64,000 bases of DNA from Sulfitobacter aestuariivivens (lineage in GTDB: Bacteria; Pseudomonadota; Alphaproteobacteria; Rhodobacterales; Rhodobacteraceae): assembly GCF_014763045.1 (NCBI RefSeq), contig NZ_JACTAG010000003.1, positions 269,629-333,628 on the forward strand, in the 5' to 3' direction. Numbering within the stretch: the stretch's first letter is position 1; every line of letters starts with the position of its first letter. A program made the translations under genes and the position numbers. Shown here piece by piece: positions 33,541 to 40,256 of this stretch. Under the pieces are notes generated by a model, which was given only the letters and a program-made list of their open reading frames with translations, did no database searches and was not told where the DNA came from.

Positions 33541-34314
33541 ATGGCCGGTCAGATTGAGGCTTTGTATCACTACCCGGTCAAAGGACTGAGCGGTCAGCGC
33601 CTGGGCACGGTCATGCTGCATCCCGGTGCGGGATTTCCGGAGGATCGCGTATTCGGGTTTGCGCGGCACGACAGCAGTTTTGATCCCGATGCCCCGAAAC
33701 CAGTGCCGAAATCGCAGTTCGTCGTGCTGGCGCGTGATGCAGCCCTGGCGCGGCTGGCGACCGATTATGATCCTCAGGAGGGGACCCTTCGGATCACGGG
33801 GCAAGGCCAGGATCGGACCTTTGATCTCAAAGAGGACAGCGGCGGGCCTGCGGCGGCAGCGTTTCTGGCGGCGTTTCTTGGGTATGAGCCGGGGCATCAG
33901 CCGACCTTGCAGGCCTCAGCGCCGCACCGGTTCACGGATGTCTCTGTGGTGTCGCCGCAGATGATGAATGCGATATCACTGATCAATATCGACAGCGTCA
34001 GGGCATTTTCAGAAGCGATCGGGCAGGATGTCAACCCGTTGCGGTTTCGGGCGAATCTGTTGTTTTCAGGCATCGCGCCGATGCGGGAGCTTGATCTGGT
34101 GGGACGAGAGATCAGCCTGGGTGAGGCCACGCTGAGGGTGGTCATGCGCACCAAAAGGTGTCCGGCAACGCAGGTGAACCTTGAAACCGGCCTGCGTGAT
34201 CTGGATGTGCCGCGATTGCTGCGCGATCAGTATGGTCATTCGGATATGGGGGTTTACGCCGAGGTGATTAAGGGGGGCAGGATTGCGCCCGGCGATGCGG
34301 TTGCGACCCTCTGA
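33541..34314 (+). CDS. MOSC domain protein with N-terminal MOSC beta-barrel
   Basis: 257 aa from MAGQIEALYHYPVKGLSG, after an AGGAG site. The N-terminal beta-barrel domain (about 1-110) is followed by the MOSC domain (about 115-250) with the conserved cysteine in MRTKRCPATQVN and VNPLRFRANLLFSG. MOSC proteins carry activated sulfur or bind molybdenum cofactor, as in YcbX-like and mARC-type enzymes, and are linked to N-hydroxylated compound reduction. No ferredoxin domain is present, unlike YcbX. The ORF extends upstream to 33505, but this ATG fits better. Confidence 0.85.
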   Translation: MAGQIEALYHYPVKGLSGQRLGTVMLHPGAGFPEDRVFGFARHDSSFDPDAPKPVPKSQFVVLARDAALARLATDYDPQEGTLRITGQGQDRTFDLKEDSGGPAAAAFLAAFLGYEPGHQPTLQASAPHRFTDVSVVSPQMMNAISLINIDSVRAFSEAIGQDVNPLRFRANLLFSGIAPMRELDLVGREISLGEATLRVVMRTKRCPATQVNLETGLRDLDVPRLLRDQYGHSDMGVYAEVIKGGRIAPGDAVATL

Positions 34315-34389
34315 GGGCGGATCGGTTCACTATTGTTACCGATGGTTTGAAAGATACAGTAGGCGGCATCGTGTCTGGGGGGTGTCGTC

Positions 34390-35139
34390 ATGAAAACGGT
34401 CGATAAGGCGTTCAGGGTGCTGGGCCAGTTTTCGGTGGAAAAGCAAGAGATCGGGCTGAGCGAACTGGCCCGGATGGCGCAGCTTGATAAGGCAGCCACG
34501 CGGCGGTTGCTGGTGGCCTTGGGCGAACATGGGTTTGTCGAGCAGAACGAAGACACCCGCAAGTACCGTCTTGGCCATGGGTTTCTGCGCTTTGCCCGCA
34601 TCCGCGAGGCGACGGTCCCTTTGCAGGCCGCGGCGGCTGAGGTGGCGAATTGGCTATGCGCCGAGGTTGGCGAGACGGTGCATGTCAGCGTGCCGGGTGC
34701 GGAAGGCATGACGCCGCTTGCCTACCGGTTGCCGAGCCGGGGACATGTGGTCAACATGCGCGCGACCGAGATGCTTTATTATCATGCGACGGCGTCGGGG
34801 ATGGTGTTCCTGGCCCATGCCACACCGTCGACGCAAAAGCGCATCCTTTCCAACCCGCGCGGTCAGGTCACGCCGCACACACAAACAGACCTCAGCGCGA
34901 TCCAAAAACGGATGGCAGAGATCAGGCAACAGGGGTACGCGGCCACGGTCGGCACCTTTGAGGAGGGCGTGTCCAGTCTGGCGATGCCCTTTGGTTCTGG
35001 GGCCGGCGATCCGCGCGGCGCGATTTCCATTGCTCTGGTGAGCAACGATTTCACAACGTCGCGGCGCGTGGCGTTGATCCCGAAGCTGAAAGAAGCTGTT
35101 GCCCGGTTGGAGCGTGCCACGCAGGGGGCAGCCCCCTGA
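34390..35139 (+). CDS. IclR-family transcriptional regulator
   Basis: 249 aa. The winged helix is at residues 1-60 (TVDKAFRVLGQF, IGLSELARMAQLDKAATRRL, KYRLGHGFLRFA). The C-terminal effector domain (about 75-245) shows ETVHVSVPGAEG, YHATASGMVFLA and a GYAATVGTFEEGVSSLAMPF segment typical of ligand binding. It is followed on the same strand by UPF0261 and aldehyde dehydrogenase genes, the likely targets. A 7-bp dyad at 35182-35199 lies between it and UPF0261. Confidence 0.9.
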   Translation: MKTVDKAFRVLGQFSVEKQEIGLSELARMAQLDKAATRRLLVALGEHGFVEQNEDTRKYRLGHGFLRFARIREATVPLQAAAAEVANWLCAEVGETVHVSVPGAEGMTPLAYRLPSRGHVVNMRATEMLYYHATASGMVFLAHATPSTQKRILSNPRGQVTPHTQTDLSAIQKRMAEIRQQGYAATVGTFEEGVSSLAMPFGSGAGDPRGAISIALVSNDFTTSRRVALIPKLKEAVARLERATQGAAP

Positions 35140-35181
35140 GAGTGCCGCATTGGCGGAAGAATATTGAACGTCGTCACGTCC

Positions 35182-35199
35182 TCTGCCAGCTTTGGCAGA
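35182..35199. promoter_or_regulatory. Short dyad upstream of the UPF0261 gene
   Basis: TCTGCCA-GCTT-TGGCAGA, perfect 7-base arms, 43 bases upstream of the chosen UPF0261 start. It may be an IclR-family operator or a leader hairpin. No second copy was noticed to strengthen it. Confidence 0.35.
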
Positions 35200-35242
35200 T
35201 CAGCGCGCCGATGTGGGGCCTGCAATGAGCGGAGACAAACAG

Positions 35243-36487
35243 ATGACCGACAAGACCATTCTCATTGTGGGGACCTTTGACACCAAGAATGACGAATTGG
35301 CTTATATGGCTGAACGCATCAGGGCGCAGGGCGGCGGGGTGCTGACAATGGATATCTCGGTACTGGGTGACCCCGACGAACCCACCGATGTCTCCAAGCA
35401 TCAGGTGGCAGAGGCGGGCGGCAGCAGCATTCGGGCGGCCATTGATCAGGGCGAGGAAAGTGTCGCCATGCAGATCATGGCGGACGGTGCCAGCACACTG
35501 GCCGCCCGGATGTTCAGCGCGGGGGCATTTGACGGTGTGGTGATCCTGGGCGGGTCGATGGGCACGGATGCGGCGCTGGATATCTGTCAGGCCCTGCCGC
35601 TGGGGGTGCCCAAATACGTGGTGTCCACGGTGTCATTTTCACCCATCATTCCGCCTGACCGGCTGTCGGCGGATATCCAGATGATCCTGTGGGCCGGTGG
35701 CCTTTACGGATTGAATTCGATCTGCAAGGCGTCGCTGTCGCAGGCCGCGGGTGCAGTTTTGGGGGCAGCGCGGGCGGTGGAGCCCCCAACAGGGGACCGC
35801 CCGATGGTGGGGATGACATCGCTGGGTTCAAGCTGTCTGACCTACATGAAGCTTTTGAAACCTGCGCTGGAAGAGCGCGGGTTTGACGTGGCGATCTTTC
35901 ATGCCACCGGGATGGGCGGCATGGCGTATGAAAGCATCGCCCGCGAGGGTGGGTTTGCCTGCGTGATGGATCTTGCCTTGCCCGAACTGGGCAATCTGCT
36001 GGCCGGATCGGTCGTCAATGGGGGGGCGGACCGGATGCTGAACGCAGGCCGCGCCGGCATTCCACAGATCGTGGCGCCCGGGTGTCTGGATTTGATCGAC
36101 TTTGCAGGTTGGCAGGACATTCCCGCGCGCTACAAGGACCGGCCTTTTCATCCGCACAACCGGCTGATCAAGTCGTCAGGCCTAAATGCCGACGAGCGTC
36201 GCGAGACCGCGCGCGAGATCGCCAGTCGGCTCAAGCAGTCAGACACCCCCGCGCATGTCATTCTGCCCAACAAGGGGATCGAGGAGTGGGACAAGCCCGG
36301 CGGTCCGGCCCATGACCCGGAGGCGTTCGATGCCTTTTGCGACGAGATGCGGCAGGTTATGACCGCGCCGCTTCGCTTTAGCGAGATCGACTGCCACATC
36401 AACGATCAGGCCTTTGCCGACACGGTGCTTGCAATCTTTGACGGCTGGGTGGCGGACGGTACTGTCAGCGCGACGGTGCGCGCATGA
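35243..36487 (+). CDS. UPF0261/Tm-1-like ATP-binding domain protein
   Basis: 414 aa from MTDKTILIVGTFDTKNDELA, the usual family N-terminus; in-frame ATG at 35225 is an alternative. Two Rossmann-like halves are seen: the first with VVILGGSMGTDAAL and TVSFSPIIPPD, the second with MVGMTSLGSSCLTYMKLLKP and ATGMGGMAYESIAREG. The plant homologue Tm-1 inhibits a viral replicase; the bacterial function is unknown. Bacterial copies are often next to a PEP-mutase-like TIM-barrel gene, which is absent here. Instead an aldehyde dehydrogenase follows after 70 bases, under an IclR regulator. Confidence 0.85.
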   Translation: MTDKTILIVGTFDTKNDELAYMAERIRAQGGGVLTMDISVLGDPDEPTDVSKHQVAEAGGSSIRAAIDQGEESVAMQIMADGASTLAARMFSAGAFDGVVILGGSMGTDAALDICQALPLGVPKYVVSTVSFSPIIPPDRLSADIQMILWAGGLYGLNSICKASLSQAAGAVLGAARAVEPPTGDRPMVGMTSLGSSCLTYMKLLKPALEERGFDVAIFHATGMGGMAYESIAREGGFACVMDLALPELGNLLAGSVVNGGADRMLNAGRAGIPQIVAPGCLDLIDFAGWQDIPARYKDRPFHPHNRLIKSSGLNADERRETAREIASRLKQSDTPAHVILPNKGIEEWDKPGGPAHDPEAFDAFCDEMRQVMTAPLRFSEIDCHINDQAFADTVLAIFDGWVADGTVSATVRA

Positions 36488-36557
36488 GGTTCGGCATGGC
36501 GTTTGGGTGCCGGTTGGTCCACGATTGCACAGCCGCTTGAGAGAAGAGAAAACCCCG

Positions 36558-38012
36558 ATGCCCATCCGACCACTTGGCCTTGATCCTGAAACCTGTTTGA
36601 TCGGGGCGCATTGGCAAGCGCCCGCTGCCGGTCATTCTTTACCGCTGATCAACCCGTCCGATGGCACGACATTGTGCAACATTGCGGCAGGGGATGCCGA
36701 TGACATTGATGCCGCCGTTGCAGCAGCACAGGCCGCGATCCAGGGCGATTGGGGCCGCAGCACTGCGGCTGAGCGGGGGCGCGTTCTGGCGCGGATCGGG
36801 CAGCTTGTCACGGCCCATGCCGACGAGATGGCAGAACTCGAAGCGCGTGACGTGGGCAAGCCATTAAAACAGGCGCGCGCCGATGTGACCGCCCTTGCAC
36901 GCTATATGGAGTTCTACGCCGGTGCGGCGGACAAGCTGCACGGTGAGACGATCCCCTATCTGGACGGCTACACTGTTTATACCTTGCGCGAGCCGCATGG
37001 GGTGACGGGGCATATCATCCCGTGGAACTATCCGATGCAGATCATCGGGCGGTCGGTTGGGGCGGCGCTGTGTACCGGCAATGCCTGCGTGCTGAAGCCG
37101 GCAGAAGAGGCGTGTCTGACCGCGCTGGCCTTTGCTGAACTCGCGCGCCGGGCCGGGGTGCCTGCCGGGGCGTTGAACGTAGTGCCGGGACGCGGGGCTG
37201 AGGCGGGTGCGGCATTGTCCGCGCATCCGGGGGTGCAGCACGTGTCGTTCACGGGGTCTGTCGCGACGGGGCGTTTGATTCAGGCAAGTGCGGCGCGCAA
37301 TGTTGTGCCCGTAACGCTGGAGCTTGGGGGAAAATCTCCGCAGGTGGTGTTTGACGACGCGGATCTTGAGGCGGCTCTGCCGTTTCTGGTGAATGCGGGC
37401 ATTCAGAATGCAGGACAGACCTGCTCTGCGTCATCGCGGATTTTGGTTCATGAGGGGCTATACTCGCAGGTTGTGGACCAAATGGCCGAAAAGTATCGCG
37501 CGCTGAGGGCAGGTCCGGCGATGGACGATCTTGATGTGGGACCGCTCGTTTCAGCGCGACAAAAAGAGATCGTCACGGGTTTTCTGTCAAAGGGCGCTGA
37601 TCTGGAGATGCTGGCCCAGGGGCAGATCGATCCGGGCGCCCCGGAAGGCGGCGCTTATGTTGCCCCGACGCTTTTTGCCTGCAGCGATCCGGCGCATACC
37701 CTTGCGCAGGACGAGGTCTTTGGCCCGGTGCAGGTGATCATCCCCTTCAGGGACGAGGGCCATGCAGTAGAGATCGCCAATGGCACCGACTTTGGCCTTG
37801 TCGCGGCCTGCTGGACCCGCGACGGATCACGGCAATTGCGCATGGCAAAGCGGCTGCGGGCCGGACAGGTTTTTCTGAACAATTATGGTGCCGGGGGCGG
37901 GGTGGAGTTGCCCTTTGGCGGCACGGGCCTGTCGGGGCATGGGCGCGAGAAAGGGTTCGAAGCCCTTTATGGTTTTACCACGCTCAAGACGGTGGCCGCC
38001 TTTCACGGCTGA
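36558..38012 (+). CDS. NAD(P)-dependent aldehyde dehydrogenase
   Basis: 484 aa from MPIRPLGLDPE. Family signatures: the cofactor-site IIPWNYPMQIIGRSVG, FTGSVATGRLI, general-base Glu in VTLELGGKSPQVVF (about residue 255), catalytic Cys in NAGQTCSASSRILV (about 289), and EVFGPVQVIIPF. It oxidises an aldehyde to the acid; the family is too broad to name the substrate, though betaine-aldehyde and 4-hydroxyaldehyde types look similar. Co-directional with the IclR and UPF0261 genes. A GAGAAGAGAA stretch precedes the start. Confidence 0.92.
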   Translation: MPIRPLGLDPETCLIGAHWQAPAAGHSLPLINPSDGTTLCNIAAGDADDIDAAVAAAQAAIQGDWGRSTAAERGRVLARIGQLVTAHADEMAELEARDVGKPLKQARADVTALARYMEFYAGAADKLHGETIPYLDGYTVYTLREPHGVTGHIIPWNYPMQIIGRSVGAALCTGNACVLKPAEEACLTALAFAELARRAGVPAGALNVVPGRGAEAGAALSAHPGVQHVSFTGSVATGRLIQASAARNVVPVTLELGGKSPQVVFDDADLEAALPFLVNAGIQNAGQTCSASSRILVHEGLYSQVVDQMAEKYRALRAGPAMDDLDVGPLVSARQKEIVTGFLSKGADLEMLAQGQIDPGAPEGGAYVAPTLFACSDPAHTLAQDEVFGPVQVIIPFRDEGHAVEIANGTDFGLVAACWTRDGSRQLRMAKRLRAGQVFLNNYGAGGGVELPFGGTGLSGHGREKGFEALYGFTTLKTVAAFHG

Positions 38013-38314
38013 TCTGTCAGGTATCAAAACTTGTGATTTCGTGATAGGATGCGGTCACTTACTTAATAATTTGATTCTTATAAATTTGTTATCTGAGGAC
38101 AGTTCAGATACTGCACAACAGCGGCATAAGGCTTGTCGAAGCCAGGCGCATAGATGCGTCTGAGAAGACGACGCGTGTCTATGAGCTTTTTGACGGATCG
38201 GCGCACAATGGGCCCTGTGCGAGCTACACCGCGACGAGATCCGGAGAGAGGCTCCGGTTTGAGGCGCGCAGCCCGTCACATTATGTTCCGTCGTCCTTTT
38301 CGGCCTATGACAGG
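38013..38314 (+). other. AT-rich leader and possible uncounted N-terminus of the heme peroxidase
   Basis: The first half (38030-38110) is AT-rich, unlike its surroundings, and probably holds the promoter. From 38084 the peroxidase frame is already open and reads protein-like (RVYELFDGS, SHYVPSSFSAYDRVG), yet contains no ATG, GTG or TTG before the GTG at 38315. A GAGGA at 38095-38099 lies 11 bases ahead of an in-frame CTG at 38111. Either a non-standard start is used or the sequence is simply untranslated. Confidence 0.45.
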
Positions 38315-39661
38315 GTGGGGGAAGAGACCAACGCCCCGCTGCACGACGAAGATTTGTTGCGCGAACTTGCGCGGCAGATGTCGGTCTGGCCCGCACGGTG
38401 GGGCAGATACCGATTTGGGGCGCAGGGCATCCCTGCGGGCCACACCTACTTTGGCCAGTTGATTGCGCATGATCTGACGTGGGAGGCGTCTGACACGATC
38501 GGGGAAACCTGCGGGTCGGCGCGGCTGGATTTTGCGTCACTCTTTGCGGCAGACAGCAGCGACGGATCAGAAGGTTTGCGGCTTGGACCGACAAGTACGG
38601 GCAGGGCAGGGGACTTGTGCCGGTCCACCTGCGGGACGCCAAGGGGCGGCGACAAGCGGAACGATCAGAACCTGACCTTGTCCCAGATGGTGGTGCTGAT
38701 CACCAAATTTCACGAGGTTCTGGCAGCGCGGTTTAACGATGCTGCACAAGCGCAGCGACAGCTTTGCCAGCACCTTCAGTGGGTCACGCTGCATGATTTC
38801 CTGCCAAGGGTCATGTGCCCGGCGGTCTACCGGGACGTCATGCGATCGGGCGCGTATCCGGTGCTGGGGCGGGACACGGGCCTTGTGCCGATCGAATTTG
38901 CGGCGGCGGCCTTTCGGCTGGGTCACGCGATGGTCGGGCAGCGCTATCCGTATTGGCGGCAGGGCGGTGGCGGGGCCGGGTTGAAAGACCTGTTGCAATT
39001 CACGCACCACAGTGAGCCATCGCGCTTGGTGGCGGTAGATGGTGCAAGAACCCTGCCGGAGGACTGGAGCGCTGGCTGGCATTTTCTGCTGGCGCCCTCT
39101 GATGGAATGCGGGTCAGTCTGGCCGGCGCAATTGATGAAAATCTGGCCCATGACATGTTTTCGCTGCCTGGCACGATCGGTGACTGCGTGCGGTCGGCGC
39201 CGGACGCGGCGGGCGACAGTTTCAGCATCGCAGAGCACACTTTGTTGCGTGGAAACCGACTGCGGCTGGATAGTGGCCAGGCGCTGTTGCAGCTTGCGGC
39301 TGAGCGATTGCAGGGCACAGGCGAGGCTGTATTGCCGCGGCGGTTGCCGGCCAGCCGGCTGGCGCAGACCCGGTCGCCCGAGTTGAGTGAGTTTCTGTTG
39401 TCCGACGCCGCCGCGCCGCTCAGGGACCACACCCCGCTTTGGTTCTATTTGCTGCGCGAGGCGGATGTGCATGCGTCGGGCCAGCACTTTGGACCACTGG
39501 CAAGCCGCCTGACGATGGAAACCATCCACCGGGCCATCCGCAGTGACCCTTACAGTATCCTCAACACAGACTTTGAGCCGGCCTTTCCCGATGCGGAGGG
39601 GAATTTCGGCCTTTGGGACCTGCACGCTGCCGTGCAGGCGAACTGGATTCCGCAAACATAG
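38315..39661 (+). CDS. Animal-type heme peroxidase family protein
   Basis: 448 aa from GTG; the frame extends in-frame upstream to 38084. Family landmarks: IPAGHTYFGQLIAHDLTWE with distal His, GDKRNDQNLTLSQM with catalytic Arg, and FRLGHAMVGQ with the proximal His. In myeloperoxidase-type enzymes the residue just before the distal His is Asp and the residue three after the catalytic Arg is Glu; both ester-bond to heme. Here they are Ala and Gln, so heme should be non-covalent, as in cyclooxygenases. No signal peptide is visible. A small unknown gene follows after 12 bases. Reaction unknown: peroxidase or dioxygenase. Confidence 0.8.
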   Translation: MGEETNAPLHDEDLLRELARQMSVWPARWGRYRFGAQGIPAGHTYFGQLIAHDLTWEASDTIGETCGSARLDFASLFAADSSDGSEGLRLGPTSTGRAGDLCRSTCGTPRGGDKRNDQNLTLSQMVVLITKFHEVLAARFNDAAQAQRQLCQHLQWVTLHDFLPRVMCPAVYRDVMRSGAYPVLGRDTGLVPIEFAAAAFRLGHAMVGQRYPYWRQGGGGAGLKDLLQFTHHSEPSRLVAVDGARTLPEDWSAGWHFLLAPSDGMRVSLAGAIDENLAHDMFSLPGTIGDCVRSAPDAAGDSFSIAEHTLLRGNRLRLDSGQALLQLAAERLQGTGEAVLPRRLPASRLAQTRSPELSEFLLSDAAAPLRDHTPLWFYLLREADVHASGQHFGPLASRLTMETIHRAIRSDPYSILNTDFEPAFPDAEGNFGLWDLHAAVQANWIPQT

Positions 39662-39673
39662 AAGGAGTGCGAA

Positions 39674-40246
39674 ATGCCATCACTATTGGTTACGAAAGAT
39701 GACGGGGTTCCCAGGGTTGGGGACTGGGACAACGCAAGCAGACGGCAGGCTGGTCAGGTCGAGGCAGGCAAGCTGATGTTGGCCAACTTTCAGGTCAATG
39801 GCACCAATGAGAAACAGATCGTAGAACAGACGCTTCAGGGCATCTGGGACGCTGGTTGCTCTATCTGGCTGCGATATGATGGCGATAAGCCGGATAGCAT
39901 CGCCATTATCGATAAGTTCGAAGACGACGATTTGACCGAAGAAGAGCGTGCTCTGTCACAGTTCATGGCCGGATTTGTCAAGTTGACCTATTACGAGGTT
40001 GCGCCGGGGAATGTCGGTGACCCTGTGGTTGCCATCGGCGGGGGTGGCAAGCTGACACTGCGGATACAAGACGATTCGCCCCCAGGCAATACTGCGAACA
40101 AGAAGATGAATGTCGTGATCCCCAGCGATTTTGCCACCTTCAAGGATCAGTATCTACAGGACATGACGGGTGATATCGATAACCTGACAGTTGCGGACGA
40201 TGTGCCCTATCTGCTGTCGTCCCTGACGTTCCGGCGGTGTCTCTGA
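39674..40246 (+). CDS. Unrecognised 190-aa protein following the heme peroxidase
   Basis: A good AAGGAG site precedes the ATG, and only 12 bases separate it from the peroxidase stop, so it is almost certainly co-transcribed. The protein is acidic and soluble, with no signal peptide or membrane helix; features are DAGCSIWLRYDGDKPDSIAI, an acidic stretch FEDDDLTEEERAL, and a glycine-rich turn VAIGGGGKLTLRIQDD. I do not recognise a family. It ends in RRCL but has no Cys/Ser/Thr-rich tail that would mark a RiPP precursor. It is convergent with the cyclase gene 10 bases away. Confidence 0.75.
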   Translation: MPSLLVTKDDGVPRVGDWDNASRRQAGQVEAGKLMLANFQVNGTNEKQIVEQTLQGIWDAGCSIWLRYDGDKPDSIAIIDKFEDDDLTEEERALSQFMAGFVKLTYYEVAPGNVGDPVVAIGGGGKLTLRIQDDSPPGNTANKKMNVVIPSDFATFKDQYLQDMTGDIDNLTVADDVPYLLSSLTFRRCL

Positions 40247-40256
40247 CCGGCGCTGG

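Noticed and set aside
38154..38462. Alternative ATG-started frame over the peroxidase N-terminus
   Set aside because: Arg-rich shadow frame; it would not read into the peroxidase, whose own frame has protein-like sequence in the same region.
38567..39655. 362-codon open frame on the minus strand
   Set aside because: Antisense to the heme peroxidase, which has clear family motifs; the reverse translation is Arg/Gln/His-rich and featureless.
39674..40246. RiPP precursor for the YcaO enzyme
   Set aside because: 190 residues with folded-protein character and no Cys/Ser/Thr-rich core; kept only as an orphan protein.
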